Source: Gamarada debralockiae (Eukaryota > Ascomycota > Leotiomycetes > Helotiales > Hyphodiscaceae). Taken from it: a stretch of DNA of 10,645 nucleotides. The stretch lies in assembly GCA_002803225.1 (NCBI GenBank), contig NXFV01001130.1, positions 1 through 10,645 on the forward strand. The letters are read 5' to 3'. Shown piece after piece: positions 1 through 7,462 of this stretch. The notes beneath the pieces were generated by a model. It saw nothing but the letters and a program-made list of their open reading frames with translations. It searched no databases and had not been told where the DNA came from. Position numbers and translations under genes: made by a program. Every line of letters begins with the position of its first letter. Position 1 is the first letter of the stretch.

Positions 1-125
1 AGATTTCGTGGGTGGTTGCGGTGGCTGACATGTCCGGGCGCGCAGGTCCGCCCCATTGACCGTCGATGGAGTTCGACCCTAGGCCTCACCACCTCACCCA
101 CGCCACCCACATCAACAGCACAAGC

Positions 126-1333
126 ATGGCCAGCTACGCACCTTCCACTGCCGTGTCCATCCCCCAAGCATTGGCCTCGCTAGTGCAGTTGAATGTGGAC
201 TACGCAGTGTTGATTTGTATGGGGAATAGGTGTTAACTAAGTTGCTGTCGCTCCGGCCGGCTTTTCCCGCCACCTGCGCAGGAAGCATAAGACCCTCTTA
301 GAGCTCCGGCAGCAGGTCGATCTTTATGTGGCAGGGTACCCTTCCTAGTATGACTATTCGACGGTGCGGCTGCCCTGCAACGGGTTAGTGCCGCAGCCGA
401 TTATCTGGGTCGTTAATGGGTTCTGGTGCCGGTATTGCATTACGATACCACTATTCCGGAGGCAGAACCGCTGGGTGCTATAGGGAGCATAGGAACAAGG
501 CCTATGGCAAGAAACAGGTTGCAGATACGGATCTGTTTGATCCAGTCAGGCTACAGTTATAGTTTTTGGAAGGGAAGGAACGGTATTAGGTAGTGGATAA
601 GAGCGAGCAGCCAGACCGCCAAGGGCCAGGCCGCGCCAGCTTAGCTCACTAGTCAAGTGACAGTAAGGGGCAAGAGGAGAGGAGGATGGCCAGGATAGTG
701 ATAGAAGTAAAGGAGAAGATGATATCAAGGATCAGATCACCCAAGAGATACAGAACTGGAGCGAGGAGGTCAAGGAGCGGAGGCTGAAGCTGCTGGACCC
801 GGATTTTTAACTAGTGCTTGGATACACTGGCTAATACCAATAATCCGGACATACTCAAGCGGATTACATTACCGAAGAATGAGTCCATGAGCAAGCGGCC
901 CCTCCAGCTGCCACAGAATGCTCAGGCGGTAAGCAAGTATAGTGGGCTGTATAGATACTTCCTCTGCTATGCCATGAGAAGTGTCCCGCTAGATGTAGAT
1001 AAGGAAGAGACTAAAATAGGGCTCTACTTCCGTTGAAAGCAGAGGACTGTCATCAATAACATCCACACTGATGAGACAGAGAAGGATCAGGGGCTGGGTG
1101 AGGTACTAATGCATTTTTGCTGGATAGTCTTGAACGAGAACAAAGAGCGAGAGACTGTCTACTGCTCCGCTCTGATACACTTCCTAGTGGTCATGGGAAC
1201 TAATACTAGTACTGAGTATCTGTGATATTCCTTTGTGTACACACTATACTTGGCTGGGGTGCTCCGGGTTCTTTCCCAGAGTTTTTATTCTCTCAATCAC
1301 AATAGTAATCCTCTACTAAAAAGGAACGACTAA
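126..1333 (+). pseudogene. Decayed OrsD-like (C2H2-type) fungal gene, many stops and frameshifts
   Basis: Coding-like sequence runs through this stretch but changes frame at least three times. It opens at ATG 126 (MASYAPSTAV..., then ALASLVQLNVDYAVLIC) and breaks at TAA 234. It resumes in the frame of 241 with a histidine pair HLRRKH (271-288), preceded by C-x4-C at 216-233, so a degenerate first zinc finger. A second finger starts with C-x2-C at 427-438 and its histidine (488) lies in another frame. Fragments follow with RSKGEDDIKDQITQEIQNW (about 697-756), then SKRPLQLPQNAQAVSKYSG (about 890-946), then WIVLNENKERETVYCSALIH (about 1120-1180). The finger pair plus the later helical block resembles the fungal OrsD family (formerly DUF3505), named from the orsellinic acid cluster; I recognise this from memory and could not search. 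In-frame stops include TAG 346, 560 and 587, TAA 808, TGA 1034 and TGA 1223. The gene cannot be functional. The 3' end is uncertain; 1333 is where the last coherent frame stops. Confidence 0.68.
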
Positions 1334-1613
1334 TTACTTAAAGTTTATATCCCTCCTCTGAGCTTTAAGGCACTATATCTATAGTTCGATGATACAAAGC
1401 TAAGTATATCCAATATCCACATTCATTCCATCGTCACTTCTAAGCCCCACCATCACTGTGCCCTTCCATCGCATTTATACTATCAAGTAGGAGTGAATTT
1501 AGGAGGGCAACCCATTAGTCAATGCTCTCAGCGTGTAAAATGAAGTTGGATAATATGTTGATACTGGTTAGGAAGAAGCACTCGTTTCGTGAAGAATCGA
1601 GAATTCATTCACT

Positions 1614-3014
1614 TTATTCTTCTGCGTCTACTGTGGTACTTTGCTTCGAAGCTTTCGCGGAACCAAGTTTCTTAGTAGGAGTCCCACTACCCTTCACAGA
1701 AGACTTCTTCGTAGACCTGACTGAATCCCCATCACCAGCAGGCGTTGCTGGCCGCTCAGCATCCAACGACGAAACACTGGTAAAGCTATTCTCTCTGACC
1801 AAAGGCGAAGGCACATCGGGAGTAGCAGAACGAGATCCAGCAGGCGTAAGTTTCTGTACTCTCATGCTACCAGTCTTCTTTCTCCTTCGATCAGAAGCAT
1901 TGGAAGCCGTGCTTCCTCTTCTCACATGTCCACCAGTCGTAGCTCCATCCTCGACTTCCGCAGTCGGCGTCACACTCCGAGACGAATTCCTCGAATGCGA
2001 ACTATTCCTGACACTCCCACTTCTCACCCGCCTTCCATGACTATCATGCGTGCCGGATCGATGAGGATTATGGTGCGTCTTCTCAACATCAGGCGTCGTG
2101 CCACGATTCCACCCACGGTATCCCGTCCACCACAACCATCCACCTTGCTCTTTCGCAATTTTCCTATCCCTTTCCTTCATCTTCTTCCTCAACACAGCTC
2201 TCCGTTCATTCTCCTTCTCCCAATACTCCGTGCGAAAAATCTCCCAATTCTCTCTAAAATTTGGCGAAAAGGGTTTCGGAAGCAACAAAAGCTTGATATG
2301 ATCCCCTCCAGGAGCCAAATCCTCTTCATAACCGTCCTTATAATCATCCTCATGTATATTGGGCAACGCATGATGTCCTCCCGTCTTTGTCGCCTTCTCC
2401 GATTCCACCAATAAGCCCTGATTCACATACCGATACGAGCTTCCACTATTACTCGAAAACAGCCCATACGAAAAGACGAATGATAACATAGAAAGCATCT
2501 CCTTCCATTGCGGCTGCTTAATAACAACCAACTTGCAGCCGAACCCTCTTAGTCCCTTATTCGCATGTCCATACCACTTCCTCGGCCAACGAATACCTCG
2601 CTCCCATTGTCCAGTAGCATAAACCAATATCCCCGTAATAATGCCGCCCATGAAACATATCTTCTCCAGCAGTTCGACAGCCCAGTATACGGAGCCACCT
2701 ACTCCGCTGCCGTCTTCCCTAGGTGCAAGGAATAGGGCGTAGCCAAAGTAGAGAATCCAGCCTGCTAGGAGGGTGAGGAAGAAGGTATGTTGGCGTCGTC
2801 GGGTTCGTAGTTGCAGCCATTGTGCGCGGAGGGAGGCCTCGAGGATTAGGAGGTTGAGGTAGATTTGGGGAGGGGAGGAGGGGAGGGAAGCCAAGGGGTC
2901 GGAGAGTGAGGATGGGTTGGAGGAGTCGGCGGATATGATTGGACTCGTTGATGGGATTGTAAATTGGCTGCCGGGAGGAGGGGCGCCTTTTACCAGCTGG
3001 TCCAGGTTGGACAT
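1614..3014 (-). CDS. spo7: Spo7, regulatory subunit of the Nem1-Spo7 phosphatase
   Basis: A 466-residue protein from one uninterrupted exon. Spo7 binds and stabilises the catalytic subunit Nem1 at the nuclear/ER membrane; the complex dephosphorylates the phosphatidate phosphatase Pah1 and so steers phosphatidate towards diacylglycerol and triacylglycerol. Visible family marks: the conserved LLILEASLRAQWLQLRTRRR block at about residues 55-74, containing the LLI motif known to matter in yeast Spo7; two membrane spans at about 77-97 and 115-135; the PRKWYGHANKGLRGFGCKLV block at about 144-163; and the LLLLPKPFSPNFRENWEIFR block at about 242-261. Residues 188-240 form a loop between conserved parts. 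From about 300 on there is a basic Ser/Arg/Thr-rich tail, probably disordered, which makes the protein far longer than the 259-residue yeast protein. The tail holds seven Ser/Thr-Pro sites, one (T445) fitting the CDK consensus TPxK. The start is ATG 3014, the first Met before the conserved region. The divergent neighbour is also a lipid gene. Confidence 0.93.
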   Translation of the reverse strand: MSNLDQLVKGAPPPGSQFTIPSTSPIISADSSNPSSLSDPLASLPSSPPQIYLNLLILEASLRAQWLQLRTRRRQHTFFLTLLAGWILYFGYALFLAPREDGSGVGGSVYWAVELLEKICFMGGIITGILVYATGQWERGIRWPRKWYGHANKGLRGFGCKLVVIKQPQWKEMLSMLSFVFSYGLFSSNSGSSYRYVNQGLLVESEKATKTGGHHALPNIHEDDYKDGYEEDLAPGGDHIKLLLLPKPFSPNFRENWEIFRTEYWEKENERRAVLRKKMKERDRKIAKEQGGWLWWTGYRGWNRGTTPDVEKTHHNPHRSGTHDSHGRRVRSGSVRNSSHSRNSSRSVTPTAEVEDGATTGGHVRRGSTASNASDRRRKKTGSMRVQKLTPAGSRSATPDVPSPLVRENSFTSVSSLDAERPATPAGDGDSVRSTKKSSVKGSGTPTKKLGSAKASKQSTTVDAEE

Positions 3015-3043
3015 GGTGGGAATAGTTCGAGGTCGAGGCTCAT
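2990..3043 (-). promoter_or_regulatory. Upstream ORF overlapping the spo7 start codon out of frame
   Basis: On the minus strand an ATG at 3043 opens a 17-codon frame (MSLDLELFPPCPTWTSW) that ends in TAA at 2990-2992, about 22 nt inside the spo7 coding region and in another frame. If the spo7 mRNA starts upstream of 3043, ribosomes using this ATG would miss the spo7 start, so it would lower Spo7 synthesis. The transcription start is unknown, and a 5'-UTR intron could remove it. Confidence 0.4.
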
Positions 3044-3060
3044 GCGCAGGTAGGTATCAT
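3040..3060 (-). promoter_or_regulatory. Six-codon upstream ORF joined to the next one by ATGA
   Basis: The minus-strand ATG at 3060 encodes MIPTCA and stops at a TGA that shares bases with the next upstream ATG (ATGA, 3040-3043). Such a stop-start overlap allows termination-reinitiation between two upstream ORFs in front of spo7. This is visible in the sequence; its use depends on an mRNA start upstream of 3060, which is not known. Confidence 0.33.
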
Positions 3061-3823
3061 GGCTGGGCTTCTGAGAGCTGTTGCTTTCGAGCTATTCCAG
3101 AGAGCTATCGCATCATTCAGCACTCAGCCGTTTAACAGGGGGATGCAGGATACAATTAAGAACTGAAATACTCTCAGGTATGCTCAAATAAGGTGGTTAT
3201 CTCATGGACATGTGCGCCTTTGAGAGCTCTCTAAAATGTTGACTGCTGACACTGATTTCGGCAAGGCAAGGTAACACGAGGTGGCCCTTCGCCACCGAGA
3301 AATGTGTCCGGGCTTCAACAACTTCACAATTAATCACGTTCTATTTCGAGTCTCTATTTATATTGAACTTGTGACCGGGAAAGATGCCATTCAGACCCTG
3401 CCCCCATTTTCTGGATTTCTGATCAGACCTCATGGTAAAGTCGGTGAGGCTGATATGCACATATCGGATTCGTTTGAGCAAATGCATGTTCAAAAGCGGT
3501 GTCTGGGTTGGTCCGTCCCGAGGCTGAGGCAGCGTCGATCCGGAGACGAGACATTCAACAAAATACAAGAGGTACAAAGTCCCATTTGACTGTCCACGCT
3601 CATTCAAAACATATTGAACTTCCAAAGCAACATCCACCCAATTCTCCAAACTTCGACCGCTATTGTCCCCTTCCATTGACACCCAGCTCGCTCTCCAGGT
3701 ACGAGAACTCTCGCATAATCGCCACAACACCATCGTCATCCATTCCGTAGAAATCTCCGGTTCCAGCCACGCATTTAGGACTCTCCCTGCGCCTAAAGTC
3801 CGAAAACGAAACACCGGCTTCCC
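3061..3823. promoter_or_regulatory. Divergent intergenic region between spo7 and the alpha/beta hydrolase
   Basis: This stretch must contain the promoters of both flanking genes, which are transcribed away from each other. No textbook TATA or CCAAT arrangement stands out at a position I could defend. The only long open frame is a doubtful minus-strand one (3341-3739), described separately. A plus-strand sequence fitting a fungal 5' splice site (CAG then GTACGAG, near 3698) could end a non-coding or short first exon of the hydrolase transcript. The assignment as a shared promoter is inference from gene orientation. Confidence 0.5.
3341..3739 (-). CDS. Doubtful hypothetical protein, antisense in the divergent promoter region
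   Basis: From the first ATG at 3739 the frame codes for 132 residues; the frame is open further upstream to about 3853, encoding residues such as GKPVFRFRTLGAGRV and NAWLEPEISTEW, but no ATG lies there. The amino-acid composition is ordinary and tryptophan-rich (ESSRTWRASWVSMEG, SLENWVDVALEVQYVL), with no signal peptide, membrane span or motif I recognise. It could be the 3' exon of a gene whose 5' part would have to lie antisense to the hydrolase, an old gene fragment, or a chance frame in a promoter. Nothing in the context supports expression. I keep it because the upstream open extension, reading through the hydrolase leader, is longer than needed by chance alone. Confidence 0.2.
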   Translation of the reverse strand: MTMVLWRLCESSRTWRASWVSMEGDNSGRSLENWVDVALEVQYVLNERGQSNGTLYLLYFVECLVSGSTLPQPRDGPTQTPLLNMHLLKRIRYVHISLTDFTMRSDQKSRKWGQGLNGIFPGHKFNINRDSK

Positions 3824-3937
3824 ATGATATTTGAGAGGCGGTTCTCCTGCCTCTCATTATCAATCCATCAAATTGTATCAACCAAATACCATTTCGCTTT
3901 TACTGCGAATAATACCACCCGATACCATCGCAGGTAG
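3824..3937 (+). promoter_or_regulatory. 37-codon upstream ORF in the hydrolase leader
   Basis: ATG 3824 opens a frame (MIFERRFSCLSLSIHQ...) that ends with TAG 3935-3937, 73 nt before the first in-frame ATG of the hydrolase. It is out of frame with the hydrolase and overlaps its open N-terminal extension. It would act as an inhibitory upstream ORF if the mRNA starts before 3824, or be absent if the mRNA starts later or is spliced. Confidence 0.3.
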
Positions 3938-4010
3938 ATCATCTGCGATCCCACATCTGAGACAGATCTTCGACCTGAGAACACGTCCGGAAGGACGCGC
4001 ATACTCTACG
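3831..4010 (+). other. Open in-frame 5' extension resembling a mitochondrial presequence, lacking ATG
   Basis: The frame of the hydrolase is open for 60 codons upstream of its first ATG, back to a TGA at 3825-3827, yet contains no ATG. The encoded stretch ends in SSAIPHLRQIFDLRTR, then PEGRAYST directly before MSAS. It is rich in Arg with only two acidic residues in its last 25, and RAYST fits the R-3 type of mitochondrial processing site (R-x-Y then S/T). Near-cognate codons in frame include TTG 3831, TTG 3873, CTG 3903, CTG 3957, CTG 3975 and ACG 4008. Either translation starts at a non-AUG codon to give a mitochondrial isoform, or an upstream exon with ATG is spliced in (a possible 3' splice site is the CAG ending at 3933), or this is only a leader that happens to be open. 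Confidence 0.45.
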
Positions 4011-5648
4011 ATGTCCGCCTCCACGAGCTCAGATTCCCCGCAGGATAGGACTCAGCAGCCAATGCTGGCGTCGCAAAGAGCGAAGGCGAATAATGAGGCC
4101 ACGAATAGAGGATATTTCCCGTTGGGATATAAGGCTGGATTCAGTCAGTGGTGGGCGAGCATTTCGCCTGCAATGGCAGAGCATAATGTCTTGTTCTTCG
4201 TACCATACCTCCAAAAGCCTCCTACGCATACGCAGACTGGATCCGCTCCAGTTTCTGCCCAGCAATCGACACTGTCAGTCAATTCGGACTCTGCAAGAGA
4301 ATCCGCTCCCGTGAGAACGAACTCCATAAGCGATCCATACGGCCCTCGATCATGGCACTCAAACCTAGTGAAATTGAGCGGGAAGGATAGAGCATTGAAC
4401 GAATTCTCAGTCGAGCGAGTAGGAGAGGAAGTGGAGGAGAATCTGGTCATGCTACACGGATACGGCGCGGGCCTGGGATTTTTCTACAAGAACTTCGAGG
4501 GCCTAAGTAGAGTCAAAGGCTGGAAGCTATACGCACTGGATATGCTAGGAATGGGACGAAGCAGTCGACCAACCTTCAAAGTCCACGCCAAAGACCAAGC
4601 CGGCAAGATCAACGAAGCAGAGAACTGGTTTATCGACGCTTTAGAAGAATGGCGAGTGCTCAAGAAAATCGACAAATTCACACTGCTAGGCCATAGTATG
4701 GGAGGATACATGGCGGTAGCATACGCCCTCAAATACCCCGGACACCTCAACAAACTGATCCTCGCGTCCCCAGTCGGAATCCCGGAAGATCCATACGCAA
4801 TGCAAGCTGATATGCCTGAGCCTGAAGATTCAACTATGGCAAACGAGTTCCTGCAAGACCAAGAAGAGGACATCGTTCAGGGAGGTGGAAAGCCGAAGAC
4901 GAATGGCGATAACAACAACTTCCTCAACGCACGCTCAAAAGCCGATCCCTTGAAGAACAAGACGCAACAAGACCAACCCCCGAGACGGCCGTTGCCGAAA
5001 TGGCTCGTCTACCTCTGGGACGCCAATATCTCGCCCTTCAGCATCGTGCGCTGGGCCGGACCTTTGGGACCGCGTTTCGTATCTGGTTGGACATCAAGAC
5101 GATTCTCGCATCTCCCAGCTGATGAATCGGATGCCCTGCATCAGTACGCATACTCTCTCTTTCGCCAACGAGGAAGTGGAGAATACGCGTTGGCATATAT
5201 CCTCGCACCAGGAGCATTCGCTCGCAGTCCTTTAATCCGGCGAATCCACGGCGTAGGTCGCCAACCTCTTCCCCCGTCCACGCCTCAATCCCTCACTCAA
5301 ACCGCTACGCCACCAACCTCCTCCACATCCTCCTTAGCCCAAAAGCAAAAACTATCAAAAGAAACCGGCATACCGATCGTAATGATGTACGGCGAAAACG
5401 ACTGGATGGATATAGCCGGGGGCTATGCCGCTGAGCAGAAACTCAAGGAGGAGAAAGCAAAAGTGCTCAAGGCTGCGACGGAGGAGGAAAGGAAGGCGGA
5501 GAATGGGAGTGCGAAGGTGTTGATTATTCGGAAGGCGGGGCATCATGTTTATCTGGATGGGTGGGAGGAGTTTAATGAGGTTATGAGGGAGGAGATGGAG
5601 GAGACTAAGAGGATGACTAAGAAGGCTAATGGGAATGGGAAGTTATGA
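4011..5648 (+). CDS. Alpha/beta hydrolase of the CGI-58/ABHD5-Ict1-Cld1 family
   Basis: From ATG 4011 the product has 545 residues in a single exon. Features, numbered from that Met: oxyanion-region LHGYGAG at about 148-154; LYALDMLGMGRSSRP at 173-187; nucleophile elbow GHSMGG with Ser229; ASPVGIPEDPYAM at 252-264; a long cap region to about 370 with an acidic, Asn-rich low-complexity insert at about 270-325; VMMYGENDWMD with the probable catalytic Asp464; and GHHVYLDG with the catalytic His (511 or 512). The latter also gives the H-x4-D motif (H511, D516) typical of this family and linked to acyltransferase activity. Known members: yeast Ict1 (lysophosphatidate acyltransferase), Cld1 (mitochondrial cardiolipin deacylase), animal CGI-58 (lipase coactivator, nucleophile replaced by Asn). 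Here Ser is kept, so a catalytic enzyme is likely. A Pro/Ser/Thr-rich linker (about 420-440) and a Lys/Glu-rich segment (about 475-500) are extra. The presequence-like extension upstream favours a Cld1-like role, but substrate cannot be decided. Confidence 0.9.
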   Translation: MSASTSSDSPQDRTQQPMLASQRAKANNEATNRGYFPLGYKAGFSQWWASISPAMAEHNVLFFVPYLQKPPTHTQTGSAPVSAQQSTLSVNSDSARESAPVRTNSISDPYGPRSWHSNLVKLSGKDRALNEFSVERVGEEVEENLVMLHGYGAGLGFFYKNFEGLSRVKGWKLYALDMLGMGRSSRPTFKVHAKDQAGKINEAENWFIDALEEWRVLKKIDKFTLLGHSMGGYMAVAYALKYPGHLNKLILASPVGIPEDPYAMQADMPEPEDSTMANEFLQDQEEDIVQGGGKPKTNGDNNNFLNARSKADPLKNKTQQDQPPRRPLPKWLVYLWDANISPFSIVRWAGPLGPRFVSGWTSRRFSHLPADESDALHQYAYSLFRQRGSGEYALAYILAPGAFARSPLIRRIHGVGRQPLPPSTPQSLTQTATPPTSSTSSLAQKQKLSKETGIPIVMMYGENDWMDIAGGYAAEQKLKEEKAKVLKAATEEERKAENGSAKVLIIRKAGHHVYLDGWEEFNEVMREEMEETKRMTKKANGNGKL

Positions 5649-6545
5649 GGTGGGGATGCGGATGGTCTTGGAGTCGAGTGACTTCGGGATTGGGTTGGGT
5701 TCGTGGGGATGATATACTGGTTTGGGATGTTGATGTGCCGTATCAATGGTGTTTGGAGTAGGCATGGAGGGAGAAATGGCAGAGCCAGGTGTACAACACA
5801 GACTCATTCGAATGGCGTTAGGTAGACGAGACAGAGTCGTTCATATAATTCATAAACTTCTACTCCCAGATGTTCCCCACCGTTTGACACACTCTTCCTT
5901 ACTGGCTCTCCCACTCTCTATCCTCCCCTATATTACAACTCAGCCTCTTCATCTATCAACCAGCAATTATTCCATGAGAGAACAGGACATAATGAAGGGA
6001 AGCGAGCCAATTGACGAGTTGCAAAAATCCCGTTCATCTTGGGCCGGAAACTGGCCCGCGGAAACTTGGGAGGTCAGTTTGACGGGTTTTGGGAAGAGTA
6101 ACAGCTGGTTTTCGTCTCAATACTAGTCGAAGATGATATCTGAACTATGGACGAAATATAGGGCTAAGACGACATTGGTGGCGCGAGATGTGAGCTTGAT
6201 GGAAGGGGCGTGAAGAGAAAGAGGAAAGGGCAGGGCGAGTGGGGGCATTGGATTGATTTGGCTGTATGCGGTTATGTATGGTACGTTTAGGGTTGGAGCT
6301 CTTGGCTTCGACTGAACAGACATCTAGAACTTGGAGATGATTGGCAAGTGAGGGGTAGCTTGCTTTGAAGTGTGGGAGACCGGGTACGTCGGAGTCGGTT
6401 CAAGACTTGCGAAAGACTAGAGAGAGGATATAAATTGCTTTGACCTTGGTATCATGGTGGAAAGCAGAAAGCAGACATGCTCAATAATCTCGGGATTATC
6501 CGTGATAGATGACCGACTTTCGATGGCAATCCCGTAGGCCAACTG
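5649..6545. other. No supported gene; hydrolase 3' flank and spacer
   Basis: The first part must hold the hydrolase 3' UTR. A plus-strand frame 5746-6126 (126 codons from an ATG) is open but has no recognisable motif, and no paired evidence of exons. No RNA gene, repeat or terminal inverted repeat was seen here by eye. Confidence 0.5.
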
Positions 6546-6869
6546 CTAAAACTCAGGATCAGTGGCACAGAACGCAACAGGATGCGAGATTATTTGTAGC
6601 ATGGATTGATCCAAGCTTGGCAAAGTTGCCAAATTATCGTCGCCGTTACTTTTTCTAGTGGTCGATCCCCTTTTCGTTGTGGTTACCACTTGTAGTAAAA
6701 GTACATATGTTCCTTCCAATCGGCTGCAGATGAGCAACTCAACTATCTTCCTACAGTCTCTATCACCAGGGACAGCTGTTACAGATTCATTGGTTCGTTG
6801 CTCAAGCCGACTTCTCTTCCGCCATACTGCCCAACTGTGTCCGTTTTTGAGCCTTACCATAGAATACAT
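6546..6869 (-). pseudogene. Coding-like fragment of unknown family, related to the fragment at 7215-7462
   Basis: A 107-codon frame from ATG 6869 to a stop at 6546. I do not recognise a family. Its C-terminal third (TTRKSNGDDNLATLPSLDQ) resembles the minus-strand fragment about 0.6 kb away (GKEYNDNDSSTTLPRA), and the underlying DNA agrees at 25 of 35 positions between 6619-6653 and 7232-7266, with most differences being transitions. Both also contain GATAGAGAC upstream at similar order. This suggests two copies of one old sequence, perhaps remains of a repeat or a duplicated gene. It could still be a chance open frame. Confidence 0.25.
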
Positions 6870-7214
6870 TTCCCGACGCTGAGACTTTACACGAAAATCA
6901 AGTGATCAAGGGTTCGAGGAGTTTCTGAGGTCTGCCGGCTTTGAGTGCAGGGTAAGGAACGAATGACGACTTCACGAAGCATTGATGAGATGGAGTCGTT
7001 TTGAATAATTGGGCCCCGCCGTAAGTTTGTAGAGTGACATTATACGAACTCGTCTGATATCTTCCCTAGGCTCGAAGGTCCCCGAATCAGTGATGACACG
7101 TTCTACCTGACTGCGAAGGGACACATATCAAACCGTATTCATGCCGGAGATGTTCCATGAAGATTCCTAATTTTTTTTCGTAGCTTCTAATCTTCCCCGG
7201 GCATCGAGGATCTC
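6870..7214. other. Spacer between two related minus-strand fragments, nothing recognised
   Basis: No frame longer than a few dozen codons, no RNA gene and no clear repeat were seen. The sequence is AT-biased and ends in an A/T tract near 7170-7180. Confidence 0.4.
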
Positions 7215-7462
7215 ACATCTATCAAGCTCGCGGCAAAGTTGTCGAACTATCGTTATCGTTGTATTCCTTGCCGTTGTTCGATTTCTCGTCCTTAATATGC
7301 AACATTAGCTCGGGGGCAAGTACGCCTCCGTTTTGCGTCAGCTTCTTGTCAATATTTGGGGACTCAGCATCTCAAATCACCTCCTGGACGGGGAATATCA
7401 GGTTGTTCTTGACTACTTGCTCATCCGTCTCTATCCACAGCTACGAGCTGGAACTCCCGAAT
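7215..7462 (-). pseudogene. Second coding-like fragment, interrupted by stops, unknown family
   Basis: Reading the minus strand gives LWIETDEQVVKNNLIF, then PVQEVI, a stop, and then a run of 46 residues without a stop (DAESPNIDKKLTQNGGVLAP, ELMLHIKDEKSNNGKEYN, DNDSSTTLPRA) ending at a TGA near 7224. The upstream bases also read IREFQLVAVDRDG in another frame. Composition is hydrophilic with no motif I can name. The end resembles the fragment at 6546-6869. The reading is coherent enough to suggest former coding sequence, not enough to identify it. Confidence 0.25.

Noticed and set aside
69..83. GAGTTCGACCC, resembling a tRNA B box
   Set aside because: No A box and no cloverleaf stems around it.
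546..728. Minus-strand open frame of 60 codons rich in Ser/Leu/Pro
   Set aside because: It lies antisense to the acidic, Glu/Asp-rich part of the OrsD-like pseudogene, which explains its composition.
1613..1618. AATAAA on the minus strand overlapping the spo7 stop codon
   Set aside because: A polyadenylation signal is expected further downstream of the stop; this match follows from the GAA-TAA-A codon context.
1522..2414. Plus-strand open frames of 172 and 162 codons
   Set aside because: Both are antisense shadows of the Ser/Arg-rich tail of Spo7, whose own frame is conserved.
3934..3965. Possible tiny intron (GTAGAT...GACAG) joining the 3824 ATG to the hydrolase frame
   Set aside because: At 32 nt it is too short for a fungal intron, and the join gives a stop codon a few codons later.
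4145..4873. Minus-strand open frames of about 100-130 codons
   Set aside because: They are shadows of the hydrolase coding region, whose frame carries the catalytic motifs.
5746..6126. Plus-strand 126-codon frame from an ATG just after the hydrolase
   Set aside because: No motif, signal, membrane span or neighbouring exon supports it; it probably covers hydrolase 3' UTR and spacer.
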